From NCBI GenBank assembly GCA_944472135.2, contig OX235270.1, positions 53,325,267 to 53,389,266 on the forward strand: 64,000 nucleotides of DNA, written 5' to 3'. Positions 23,735 through 33,799 of this stretch are shown one piece after another. The DNA comes from Trichobilharzia regenti (taxonomy: Eukaryota > Platyhelminthes > Trematoda > Strigeidida > Schistosomatidae). The position numbers and the translations under genes are program-made. Each line of letters begins with the position of its first letter. The stretch's first letter is position 1. Under the pieces are notes generated by a model that saw only the letters and a list, made by a program, of their open reading frames with translations, was not told where the DNA came from and made no database searches.

Positions 23735-24590
23735 GATTTGAAATTATAAGTTTTGACTAGAAAAAATCAAGTGCTGAAGTTTTTATAAAGCGTTTATTAT
23801 CCGGTCACTTGCAAAACACTGCGTCAGTTTTCAGTTAAGGATAATATTGTCTTTTTTATGTTGATATACCGAGATGCGTTTCTCTTAGAACAAGAAATGT
23901 TACACTAACTCCTAGGATTATCAGGCTCCCAATGTTCGATATTTATCTTCTAAAGCAATCCCTACGGCTTACTCTGTTCAGTGGGATCCTTGCGTCCTGA
24001 AATATTCAGCCAATATGCCATAAAAAGTGCTGAAACTAAGACTGAGGCTTAGGTAGAGAATCTTTCAAGAATATATACATGATTGATTAAGTATAAAAGC
24101 ATAAAGTATTTATTCTTGCCTAAATGTATATATCTACTGATCAGTAGGAGTGAATAGTCTGTTATATTTCATTATATAACAGGATAGCAGTTTTATTTAT
24201 TCATTCTTCTTCATAAGATGTTTTGCCACCACTAGATGCATTTTCTGTTGTCAGCATTTTTCGCCCTTCTAATACACCGTTCGTGAATTCGGGTGCGTGA
24301 ATTAACTGACTGCTTATGTCACAGTTGTGACTATTATTGTCAGTTATTCTGTGATCAGTATAAAAGGCCCGTTATAAAAGTTTCACGAATGCTACTAGTA
24401 ATTCACACTAGTTAAATAATTGTCCCCACGTGTTTCAAAACACTTTAGACACTTAAATTTAACATTTTTATTGGTCTACATGTGAAGGGGCTTTCCATCA
24501 TTTCACTGCGTTGTTTTCACCCAAGAATTTGACACTCAATTATATTTCCTGTCTGATTTTAGAGGATCACGGATTTATGTCACTTAAAAC
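23735..24590. other. No recognisable gene
   Basis: Nothing recognised except moderate AT-rich sequence leading into the hammerhead-like hairpin at 24604. Confidence 0.45.
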
Positions 24591-24603
24591 ACCTATGAAA
24601 ACC

Positions 24604-24658
24604 AGTGAGTACTGGACAAGTATTCCGTCCTGATCTAGGGCTCTTCATCAGTACTCAC
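24604..24658 (-). ncRNA. Hammerhead-like motif with long helix I
   Basis: On the minus strand GTGAGTAC (24658-24651) can pair with GTACTCAC (24612-24605) as helix I. CTGATGA (24651-24645), a CCCT/AGG-type helix II and GGAA follow in hammerhead order. The base at 15.1 is T rather than A, and about 3 nt seem to be missing between helix I and the core. It is probably a decayed ribozyme repeat just outside the 3' end of the RTE. Confidence 0.45.
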
Positions 24659-24717
24659 GCATGAAACCACAGGGTGAATATGGGAAATGTTAGAAGTTAG
24701 AGTCTATGGGCCATTGA

Positions 24718-27700
24718 TTATTATTATTATTGTATCCTTTAGTTCCTAGAGGAACATAGGGCTTCAGCTGCGCACCTCCATTGACTTCGGTTTTCTGACA
24801 ACTTTTTCAACCTGCTCCAGGTCTGTCCACATGCTTTCATCTCCTCCTCGCATGACCTCCTCCAAGTCACCCTTGGACGACCAACTCGCCGCCTCCCTTT
24901 CGGGTTCCACTCGAGGGCTTGTCTAGTGATGTCACTTGATGGTTTCCTCAGCGTATGGCCAATCCATCTCCATTTCTTTCTGCCTATTTGTTTCACAATC
25001 GGTTCCTGATTGGTTCGCTCCCAGAGATCCCTGTTGCTGATCTTTTCTGGCCATCTGATCTTGAGTATTGAGCGGAGACAGTTGTTAATGAAGGTTTGAA
25101 GTTTGTTTGAGATGCTCTTTATGACTCGCCAAGTCTCTGATCCGTATAGTAGCACTGACTTCACATTGGAGTTGAAAATCCGGATCTTATTTTTGATGCT
25201 GAGTGCTGTTGACCTCCACACAGATTTGAGAGTAATGAAAGCTTGTCTTGCTTTTCCGATTCTGGCTTTGATGTCCTCGTCAGTTCCGCCTGTAGTTGAG
25301 ACGATGCTTCCCAGGTAGGTGAAGGAGGTTGTTTCTTTCAGGTTCTTCCCATTTATGCTTATTGTGGTCTGTTGGTGTTGTTGATGTTGGCTAGGAATCT
25401 TCATCATCTCTGTTTTATCTATGTTCACGTGAAGTCCTATCTTTGATGCTTCTTCTGCCAACTTGTTACTTTTCACTTGCATATCTTCCAGTTTATGGGA
25501 AATCAGACATATATCATCGGCGAAATCCAGATCCTCCAAGTCTTTTGTGTCAGTCCATTTTATGCCTGTTCCCTCGTTGGTTGCCGTTGTCTGTCGCATT
25601 ATCCAATCAATTGCAATCAGGAAGATCATTGGTGATAGTAGACAGCCTTGCCTCACTCCCGTCCTCACTTCGAAGGCTTCCGTAAGTTTCCCGTTGTGGA
25701 TTACTTGGCATGCAGCATTGTCGTATAACTGTTGGATGAGGTGTATAATTGTCGATGGGACCCCGTAGTAGCGAAGTAGTTTCCAAATGACCTCTCGATC
25801 GACGCTGTCGAAGGCCTTTTCAAAGTCGATGAAGTTGAGATAGAGAGGTGACTGCCATTCCAAGCTTTGTTCAATGATGATCCGTAGAGTGGCGATTTGA
25901 TCAATACATGATTTGTTTCTCCTGAATCCAGCCTGTTCCGGACGAAGTTTTTCATCTAGGGCTTGTTTGATTCTCTCCAGGATGATGCGACTTAGTATCT
26001 TGCTTGGAATGGACAGAAGCATAATTCCACGCCAGTTTTTACATTGACTTAAGTCTCCTTTCTTTGGAAGTTTGAATAAGTAACTGTTCTTCCAATCCTC
26101 GGGTACTTTGCCCTCTTTCCACACCTTCTCCAGTAGTGGTGTCATCAAGTCCGCTGTTGTCTCTGGGTCTATTTTCAAAGCCTCTGCTGGGATTCCATCT
26201 GGTCCCGGTGTTTTCCCAGCTTTAAGCATCTTGATTGCATTCAGGACTTCTGATTTCGTCGGGGGGTCAGTGTTCACTGGTAGTTCTGCTTCCGTTGTTG
26301 GTATTGCTGGACGTGTTGTAGGTGGCGGACGATTTAGAAGTCTTTTGAAGTGTTCAACCCAGTGCTTTCTCTGTTCCACCTCTTTGGTGATTGACTTTCC
26401 ATTGTCGTCCTTTATTGGCTTAATCTGTGTCGAACGTTTGCCCGAAAGGTTCCTAGTTGTTTGGTAGAGTGTGGCGAGGTCTCCTTTGCCTGCAGCTTGT
26501 TCTGCTTCGTTTGCCATGGTTTCATAATATTTTCTTTTGTCTTCCCTGGCACTTTTCTTCACTCTTTTGTTCAGTGTATTGTAGCTTGCATTCAGCTCCT
26601 GTTTTTGTTGCTCGTCCGTGCACTGGATAATCTTTTGCTTCACTGTCCTTCTCTCTTCTATTAGTTTCCAAGTGTCCGTAGTGAGCCACTGTTTGTCCTG
26701 TCTCTTTTTTCTGCCTAGAATTTCTATGCAGGTTTGGCTCCACACCGTTTTCAAGTTGTTCCAGTGCTTTTCAACGCCGACCTCTTCGCTAGTGTTGATT
26801 TGTGTCTCGGCTTTGTCCTTTATGCTTGCAATGAAGATGTCCTTTGTAGCCTGGTCCTTCAGCTTTTGAGTGTTGAACTTGGCTTGTGGTCTATCTGCAG
26901 CTCCTGATTCCCTGAAAGCTTTTAATTTGATTTGGATTGTCCCTTGTACGAGATAGTGGTCTGAGCCAACGTCTGCTCCTCTTCTTGCTTTTGTGTCCAG
27001 TAGGCTGCGCCTCCACTTCCTTGAGATTGAGATGAAGTCGATTTGGTTTTTGGTTTGCCCGTCTGGTGACACCCATGTAGCCTTGTGGATATCTTTGTGC
27101 TTGTATACACTGCCACCAATCACCAGTTCGTTGAAGGCGCAGAAGTCGGCGAAGAGTTCTCCGTTTTCATTCATTTCTCCTAGAGCTTCTCTACCCATGA
27201 TGAGTTCCCTTCCCGTATTGTCTGGTCCCAGTTTGGCGTTCATGTCTCCCATTAGTATTTTCATGTCGCCAGCTGGAGTATTGTCCATTGTTGCCTGTAG
27301 TTGCCTGTAGAATTCTTCTTTCTTCTCGAGGTCTGCGTTGTTTGTGGGTGCATAACATTGTATGATTGACACTTTCCTTCCTTTGGAGTTGAACCTGGCG
27401 GTCATTATCCTGGACGAAATCGCCTCCCATTGTATCAGGGCTTTCGTTGCCGTTGGTGACATCATGATAGCCACGCCCTCGGTGTGCGTGTGGTTATCTT
27501 CTGGGTGACCGGAGTAGATCACTGACTCACCTGTTGACAATTTGGTGAGTCCACTCCCATTCCATCTGCTCTCACATATTCCCAGCACTTGTATTCCGTA
27601 TCTTTTCATCTCGTTGGCGATCTGGGCAGCTTTCCCAGTCTCGTACATAGTTCGGACGTTCCATGTTCCTACACAGACTTTTTCTTTTGGTGCAAGGAGG

Positions 27701-27760
27701 TTCAACATACTGAAGTTTCTTTAGCAACTTTTGTTTACAGGGTGGGGTTGCTAGCCTCAC
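24718..27760 (-). mobile_element. RTE-clade LINE, apparently full length
   Basis: On the minus strand: short 5' UTR (27760-27709), a single uninterrupted ORF (27708-24739) and a very short 3' UTR ending in an (AAT)n tract (24734-24718), the layout typical of RTE retrotransposons. The octamer gccattga stands at 24710-24717 and 27761-27768, a plausible target-site duplication. Related families in schistosomes are SR2 and Perere-3; I cannot decide which this is. Confidence 0.85.
24739..27708 (-). CDS. RTE polyprotein: AP endonuclease plus reverse transcriptase
   Basis: The 989 residues carry an N-terminal apurinic-like endonuclease: GTWNVRT (14-20), the catalytic Glu in ICESRWNG (about 46), QCYAPTN (117-123), GDMNAKLG (154-161), NQIDFIS (221-227) and SDHYLVQG (249-256). 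A central reverse transcriptase has TPGPDGIP (500-507), FIDFEKAFDSVD (626-637), GVRQGCLLSP (684-693) and the catalytic FADD (729-732). A C-terminal block (SVLLYGSETW, KKWRWIGHTL, VTWRRSCEEE) is conserved in the other copies. The endonuclease would nick target DNA and the reverse transcriptase would copy the element RNA at that nick. Length and motifs suggest a complete protein. No frameshift or stop is present, unlike the three other long copies here. The first Met is assumed; the reading frame before it is short. Confidence 0.9.
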   Translation of the reverse strand: MLNLLAPKEKVCVGTWNVRTMYETGKAAQIANEMKRYGIQVLGICESRWNGSGLTKLSTGESVIYSGHPEDNHTHTEGVAIMMSPTATKALIQWEAISSRIMTARFNSKGRKVSIIQCYAPTNNADLEKKEEFYRQLQATMDNTPAGDMKILMGDMNAKLGPDNTGRELIMGREALGEMNENGELFADFCAFNELVIGGSVYKHKDIHKATWVSPDGQTKNQIDFISISRKWRRSLLDTKARRGADVGSDHYLVQGTIQIKLKAFRESGAADRPQAKFNTQKLKDQATKDIFIASIKDKAETQINTSEEVGVEKHWNNLKTVWSQTCIEILGRKKRQDKQWLTTDTWKLIEERRTVKQKIIQCTDEQQKQELNASYNTLNKRVKKSAREDKRKYYETMANEAEQAAGKGDLATLYQTTRNLSGKRSTQIKPIKDDNGKSITKEVEQRKHWVEHFKRLLNRPPPTTRPAIPTTEAELPVNTDPPTKSEVLNAIKMLKAGKTPGPDGIPAEALKIDPETTADLMTPLLEKVWKEGKVPEDWKNSYLFKLPKKGDLSQCKNWRGIMLLSIPSKILSRIILERIKQALDEKLRPEQAGFRRNKSCIDQIATLRIIIEQSLEWQSPLYLNFIDFEKAFDSVDREVIWKLLRYYGVPSTIIHLIQQLYDNAACQVIHNGKLTEAFEVRTGVRQGCLLSPMIFLIAIDWIMRQTTATNEGTGIKWTDTKDLEDLDFADDICLISHKLEDMQVKSNKLAEEASKIGLHVNIDKTEMMKIPSQHQQHQQTTISINGKNLKETTSFTYLGSIVSTTGGTDEDIKARIGKARQAFITLKSVWRSTALSIKNKIRIFNSNVKSVLLYGSETWRVIKSISNKLQTFINNCLRSILKIRWPEKISNRDLWERTNQEPIVKQIGRKKWRWIGHTLRKPSSDITRQALEWNPKGRRRVGRPRVTWRRSCEEEMKACGQTWSRLKKLSENRSQWRCAAEALCSSRN

Positions 27761-27824
27761 GCCATTGAAATCCGCCTTAATTGCCTAATGGCCAATAAGC
27801 CCGCTCTGTTGTGATCATGGTCGA

Positions 27825-27885
27825 TTATTCCTGAGGAGTCCCAAACTAGGACGAAACGCCCATGCAGTGCGTCCTGGTTTACAAT
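27825..27885 (+). ncRNA. Hammerhead-like motif with complete core, helix I missing
   Basis: CTGAGGA (27831-27837), helix II GTCC/GGAC (27838-27852), GAA (27853-27855), helix III ACG/CGT (27856-27858 with 27870-27872) and C27873 reproduce the hammerhead core, including G8. The flanks ATTATTC and CTGGTTT do not pair, so helix I is lost. The motif lies beyond the 5' end of the minus-strand RTE and points the other way, so it belongs to the host repeat, not to the LINE. Confidence 0.6.
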
Positions 27886-27959
27886 GGTTTTCCAACTTAC
27901 ATCAATCCATGGGAAAATCTGATTTGTGTTTAGTGCTGAAATAGATTACTATTATAACA

Positions 27960-28700
27960 CGATGGGGAAGGGAAAATATCTAGTTGAACTAAGCTGTTTT
28001 TGTATTCACTGTCAGCACCGGAAAGACTTGATGCTGAATTCGACCAAATATGCTAATGCCAGATGTACACTAAAGTTATTCAAATACCAAGGTACCATAT
28101 TATGATACTCTGTGTACAAATAAATATACTGCAACTTATGTTTGCACAACACTGGTATGTTTGAGATCAATATGAATAAAAGTTTGAAAATATGATTTAT
28201 TTGCATCCTGATTAGTTTACGTGTGTTTATATTTCATTTTATTTCTTTTGAAGACAGTAAACTGATAAAGTTGATGGGGATAGCTTCAGTTTTTTAGAAG
28301 CTTTGAAAAAAGTTTACAGTGCGGTTTGATATGTTAAATTTGACTTCTGTGTGATGGTGACGCAAACGGTTATGGAAAAGGACTCTGCTGAAAGAAACAG
28401 ACCTGACATCAAATATTTTTTACAAATTAATGTCAGTGAAAAGTTTTGACACTTTGGAAACCATAACAGTTAATTGTATATACATATGCATTTAAACAAA
28501 TATCCAGGATAATTATTGTAAATCAATAAAAGGTATGATCTCTCACAGAAGAGCAATACTTCTTACCTCATGCATGATTACAGAAACCTGAACTTCTGTA
28601 GGTTTATCGTCGTCTCTTGCAGAGGTGCCTAATGTCTTTTCCAATGTTACGAATTTTTCATGGTTGTTATTGGCTGGTAACAGTCTGTCGATCAGACTAC
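27960..28700. other. No recognisable gene
   Basis: AT-rich sequence with only short open frames. Nothing recognised. Confidence 0.5.
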
Positions 28701-28704
28701 AGAA

Positions 28705-28790
28705 AAGATTTTTTTCCTTCACGTTCCCAGTGGAACATAGGGCTTCAAGCTACTGGCTTGATACCCTAATCTAGTCTGTGCTTGACAGGA
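28705..28790 (-). mobile_element. Miniature RTE derivative, 3' end
   Basis: On the minus strand GTAGCTTGAAGCCCTATG... GGGAACGTGAAGGAAAAAAA matches the 3' half of the unit at 15955-16085. The 5' part is absent or diverged. Confidence 0.6.
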
Positions 28791-29146
28791 AGATCTGTTA
28801 GTCTGAGAAGTCTCTTCCAGAAATGTGAACCGAATTGAGATTCTAATGCCCTTTTACTACAGTAGGCTTACGCTTCACTTGTTCACCAAATGTATCTTAT
28901 TTTAAAAGTGATTTCCATATATTATCATATTACTGTTAATATATTCTGAAAGGATTGCTGCAAAGAATTTGGAGATTACTGGGCGTCAGAAGGTATAAAC
29001 CACTGCAATATAGAGCACCACTACAGCACCACTACAATAGAGTTAGTGTGCTTCAGATAATGTACATATTTTCATCATCAAACTATAATTTAAAATACAT
29101 TAATCATAATAATTTTGAAAGAAAATTTGTAGCATTTTTTTATTGC

Positions 29147-29287
29147 TATAAGTATAAAACTTGGGCACCGTGGTAGAGTATAACTCCATTATGGATAATA
29201 TTTTACTTTGATGAATTACACAGCGTTGTACAGTAATATTAACTGATGACGTTTCAAGCACAAATTATTGCTCATAATCATATCAAG
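29147..29287 (-). repeat. Solo PLE terminal repeat (type A tail)
   Basis: This is the same 140-bp repeat as 8874-9017 (GGTAGAGTATAACTCCATTA, CTGATGACGTTTCAAGC, TTGCTCATAATCATATC). It is directly followed by an old RTE fragment. Confidence 0.7.
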
Positions 29288-29329
29288 TCACTCAAGTAGC
29301 TTCAATAACACATCTCGACTTTCTTCTAC

Positions 29330-29640
29330 TTTCCTCAATCCTCTTCAGCTGGGTCTATGATTTCCCATAATCTCTCATCTCCTCCATGTTACTCGTCACT
29401 TCTCATTTGCATTCCACTCAAACGATTCCTTGGATTGCGCGCGAGATTTCATTCGACGGTTTCCTCAATATGTGCCCAATCCATCTCAGTTTTCTACTTA
29501 CTTGTTGAGCGATGGGCCCTTTGTTGATCTGTTCCCAGAGTTTCTTGTTGCTAATTCTATCTGGTAGGCCATTTCATCATCAGTATTTATCCAGTGAAGG
29601 CAGCTGCTGATAAATGTCTGTAACCTGTTGAATATCCTCT
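29330..29640 (-). mobile_element. RTE LINE 3' fragment, decayed
   Basis: On the minus strand this segment matches the last 300 bp or so of the RTE ORF: the regions for NRDLWERTNQ, WRWIGH, ALEWNPKG and VTWRR can be followed at nucleotide level (for example gttcccagagtttcttgttg and ccaatccatctcagttttct on the plus strand). Many substitutions and indels; no open frame remains. Confidence 0.7.
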
Positions 29641-29649
29641 TCGTGACAC

Positions 29650-31070
29650 ACCGTGTTCACGAAATCGATTCCCAAAGATTCTTTTACTACTATATCTCTT
29701 CCATTCAGGATGTATTTTGCAGGTGAATATCAGTGTGTACATATTTTGAAAAGTTTCATTCGCATGAGTTCTCAATGTAATATAAAAGATGAATAATTTC
29801 ACTTATGTAGTAGTAAAATCTGATTTTTGGACTTATCTATGTACCTGGCTAAGTTTTTGTTAAATAAATTAGTACTCCAGGTTAGTCATTTATACCTCTT
29901 AATTCTCCTTCTATTCTTTAAGTACTACTAATATTTACATTGAATCATATAAGAGTATAACGAGATAAATTTTAGGTTTCCAAATAAGTGAACAGATCTA
30001 GAAGGTTGTACCTACGTAAAAGTGATTTGTTCTGTTTAAACAAACTACATAGCCACTTTCTGTTTTATGGTGACTTCCAGTTTTCTCAGACCATTTAATA
30101 CAACGACTAGCAACAATACAAGTTTTCCACTAAAATGCCAGGATTGCGTGAGTAAGTGAAATTTCAGTATGGACATCCTAACAGTTCCATCTAAATATAG
30201 AAGGACTGAAATATGTTGTAAGCCAGATTTTAAAAGTAATCTCAACAGTATATATTTCATGAATGGTTCATCATTTGACTTATTCATTTAGCCGAGTAAA
30301 AGTAGTTAAGTAGTGCTTTCATTCAAAACACAATTACTTTTGAATTACAGGATGAGATTAGACTCAAGAGATATGTTTAAGGCCATCATAAACAATAAAG
30401 TAGGCGGAAAATCTTGCAAATCAATGTATCCTAGCAACAAAAGAGGTGCTTTTCGACTAAAAATAGATTTTGTCTAACCACTGATAAGCAATGATAAAGA
30501 TGAATTTAGTGATTTGTTACAGTTCAGCAAAGCGACACAGCAAGTATCTGTAATAACACACTAGCCCAGTTTATTAAGAGGAAATTATTGTGTTTACTTT
30601 TTACGTGTTTGGAAAAACTGAGAATGGTATAATTAGATTCAAATTCACTGCCTTTGATGTGTTCCGTTGAAGTGTTGATTCCCGTAGAGATCAAATATAA
30701 TTAAACTGGACACTGAGTTAAATAGGAGATACAGTAAGTAAAGCAGGAGATAATATCTTGTTTTAAAATGCTTTCCTTAACTATTTTGTAACATGTTAGC
30801 TTTATATCAGCAGTATAAGTAACTTACTGGTAAAGAGTCACCTGCTGACTCCTTTTTAGATAATAGACACAAACAGTTAGAGCTGTCATTGGTATACAAC
30901 TTTACGATGTGAAGATAGGATAATAAAAAATAGGTATTCACTTAAAGGGATCTCATTGTACTTTTGTCTTGATATACTCCATGAAAGCAAATAATGGTGA
31001 TTTTTTATATCTGTTTTCAGTCTCCCTTTAAGACTACAGTGGAGAAAAAGACAGGTGAATCTGTAGCATT
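29650..31070. other. No recognisable gene
   Basis: AT-rich sequence without supported coding or RNA genes. Confidence 0.5.
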
Positions 31071-31079
31071 TGTAGCCAA

Positions 31080-31300
31080 CCTACAGGTAGACAGTCTAAG
31101 GTCCTGAAGTGATAAAGGTGGAAAATCGCGGAGCTGGATTTTGTGCTTGCTGACAAGTGTCGGCAAGGCGCACCCTCAACTTTGAAGAATGTCCCCTGTG
31201 AGATTAGAAATCATGCCATCTAGTACTGTTATCAGAGACGTTGTCACTGACCTATTGAGGCTCATGACTGACACCCCCCTATAGGACTAAAATGGATGCT
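31080..31300 (+). repeat. Unclassified dispersed repeat
   Basis: The stretch with gattttgtgcttgctgacaa, aaggcgcaccctcaac, tgtcccctgtgagatt and cagagacgtt is a diverged relative of 37080-37245. It is relatively GC-rich and non-coding in all frames. I do not recognise the family. Confidence 0.5.
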
Positions 31301-31724
31301 TTGGTTTGTCACTAGGGAGTAACTTATGTCATGTATGTAGTCAAATATGCAAACTTATCTGATAAGATTCAGTCTGCACCAGCAATGTGGACTGGATGCA
31401 TGACAGTGGTGAATCCTTAGTGATCAATCAATATACTTTAGGGTTCCACACTCACAGCGGAGATATTTATGCCATTTTCTATTAAATCCATTCTCTTAAA
31501 TTTCTGATTCTTCTCTTCTTAACAAATTCAGATAAGCTTATTAAAGTTAAACTAAGAAAAAAGAATTTATTGGATCAGATTGGAACAAATTTACATGTTA
31601 AGACAAATTTTAAATGTTACATAGGAATTGTAAATTATTTAAATTAATCCCAGCGTCTTTAAGAAGAAATCAAAACAAGATTTTTATGAACGTTTCTTTT
31701 ATTCAGCTTCTTCAGCAGAATTAT

Positions 31725-32663
31725 TCTACCGCGAGATTTTATGGAAGGCCGAAAATACAAAAAAATAATGTTCCTTTAAGACTAATAATTGATTTCACGA
31801 ATTCAGCAACGTGCACTTCATCAAAACGCATATCACGAATACTGAAACCACTTCAATACAATATTCTTTCGAGTATTAAAAATATTGAGGCGTTTAAAAG
31901 GAAAGTAGTGGACATAACTATTGAATAAGACGAAATTATGGCAAGTTTTTATATGGTCATTCTATTTACTAGTATCCCTACATGTGATTCACCTGATATT
32001 ATGGAATATGAACTTGAAAACAATCAAGAAGTATTAGCTAAATCTTTTTTATTAAAAGAAAAAGTTATATAATGCTAAAAACTTTGTTTAGAGTCTGAAT
32101 ATTTCACCTTTAAAGACAAACCATAATGTCAGACAAATGGAGTTGCAATGGGTCCACCAGCATCTCCAATTGTAGCAAACCTGCATATGAAAGCTCTAGA
32201 AAGAAAAGCACTAGCAAGTTTTAGTTGCCATCCTAGAATATGGTACAGATATGTAGATGACACAATTATCATCATTAAGGAAGTTGAAAAAGAAAACTTT
32301 CTAACAGAGATTAACTTAATCTCAGAATATATAGAGTTTACTAATGAAGTAGAATGGGAGGAGGGAACTTTAAACTTTTTTGATTGTCTTGTAAAAAGAC
32401 AAACTGAAGAGACACTAAAGTTTACCATATACAGAAAGCAAATGCATTCCAACAAGTATTTAAATTTCCAATCAGATCATCCAATAGGAATGAAAGTTTC
32501 AGTAGCTCTAAATCTCGTTAACGAAGCTAGAAACATTATAACAGATAATGATATAGATAACCAGATATCCAATATAAAACAGATTTTGATTGGAAATGGT
32601 TATCCTGAAAAGCTACTAGATAATATCATCAATAGAAAAGCACAAAGAAAAACAAAAAGTTGA
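31725..32663 (+). pseudogene. PLE reverse transcriptase, broken
   Basis: 31725-31928 reads ARFYGRPKIQKNNVPLRLII, the conserved first motif of PLE reverse transcriptases (YGxPKIHK...PLRPI). A stop-rich middle part (31929-32120) has lost the frame for the catalytic D-containing palm strand. From about 32130 the frame reopens with GVAMGPPASPIVANLHM, then WYRYVDDTIIIIKEV with the catalytic YVDD, then FFDCLVKRQTEETLKFTIYR and GNGYPEKLLD. A stop at 32663 separates it from the nuclease. Several frameshifts and stops make it non-functional. The codons before 31725 belong to the inverted tail. Confidence 0.85.
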
Positions 32664-32699
32664 AAAATCCTGGCTATCGACGATAGCCATTCCATATCG

Positions 32700-33170
32700 A
32701 AAAGACACAACCGAACATTTGCTGCATATAATATTAAAGTCTATGCTAAACCTTCTAATTCTCTAGAGAAAGCGTTAGTGCATATCAAAGATATAGTTCC
32801 CAAAATGTCACAAAGTAATTGTGTCTACAAGATAAAGTGTTCAGAATGTGAGGCATACTATATAGGGGAGAGCAGTAGACAGGTGAAAGTCAGAGTGAAT
32901 GAACATAGACTTTGCACGAAACGTCCACCCAGAAATGAAGTAGAATTAAAAAGTCTAGAAAAAAGATCGGCTATAGCAATGCATGCGATAGACAGCGGAC
33001 ATAAGATTGATTTTGACAATGTCGAAATTCTTGGAAGAGGATTTCATTCACATAAAGAGAGATTGACTTCGGAAGCCCTACACATTTTAACCACATCAAA
33101 TGCAGTGAATAGGAAAGAAGGGATAGACTTATCACCTCTACGGCAAACTCTAATGAAACGAAACAGATGA
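32700..33170 (+). pseudogene. PLE GIY-YIG endonuclease domain
   Basis: An open frame of 130 codons (32778-33170), with coding homology starting slightly earlier, encodes NCVYKIKCSECEAYYIGESS, followed by RQVKVRVNEHRLCTKRPPR and a C-terminal helix with SAIAMHAIDSGHKIDFDNVE. The paired cysteines before the YIG strand are typical of PLE nucleases. The domain itself looks intact (GIY-like VYK, YIG, the Arg and His of RVNEH, Glu in the later helix), but it is cut off from the reverse transcriptase by a stop, so it could only act as a separate polypeptide. Confidence 0.85.
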
Positions 33171-33799
33171 AAAAACAACAGAAACCTCTATGAACTTTAA
33201 GAAAAGTATTATCATCTTTATCACATGTGAATTAACCTGTTTTCCATATGACAATGAACACACCCTCACACAGAAAAAAAAAAAAATAATATACGCAATA
33301 ACAATTCGACATCAGTCATTACAAATATATGATGACTGCTTACATATTTCTATTGGTACAAATGTCTATGGACAAGTTGCCTTCAAATAAACTGACTTCA
33401 ATTTATGCAAAAATCTTTTGACTATATATTTTGATGATTAATAAAATCCGATTAATTCTGCTGAAGAAGCTGTGGCTTACTCATAAAAACGTTCAGGAAA
33501 GTCTTGTTTTGATTTTTTCTCAAATTTGCTTTGAATAATTTAAATAATTTATAATGAATCAGGATGATTCGGCTCTCAAATTATTCCAGGAAGTTTTGTA
33601 ACATTTACGGTCTGGAAACTTATAATCTTAGATAGGAATTATTTCATTAGTTCCATCTTCTTGCATGAATAAACTAACAACTGAGACTTCAGTATAACTG
33701 CTGAGTAGGATGTAAGCAGAAGATTCAAGAAAAAGGTAACCTGTAAAGATATTCGTACTAACCCTTATATCGAATTTGAAAGCAGCTGCATGCATTCAG

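Larger units (their letters stand above)
31610..33555 (+). mobile_element. Penelope-like element (type A) with inverted ends
   Basis: Coding remnants of a PLE (31725-33170) are followed by a 3' tail to about 33555. The tail end (AATTCTGCTGAAGAAGCTG ... TCTTGTTTTGATTT ... AATAATTTAAATAATTTA) is present inverted at the left end (31725-31610), so the 5'-truncated element begins with an inverted copy of its own tail, about 110 bp. Homology of the two ends is clear but imperfect, so the insertion is old. Confidence 0.75.

Noticed and set aside
25103..27310. Many plus-strand open frames of 60-120 codons
   Set aside because: They are antisense shadows of the minus-strand RTE ORF and show no independent domains.
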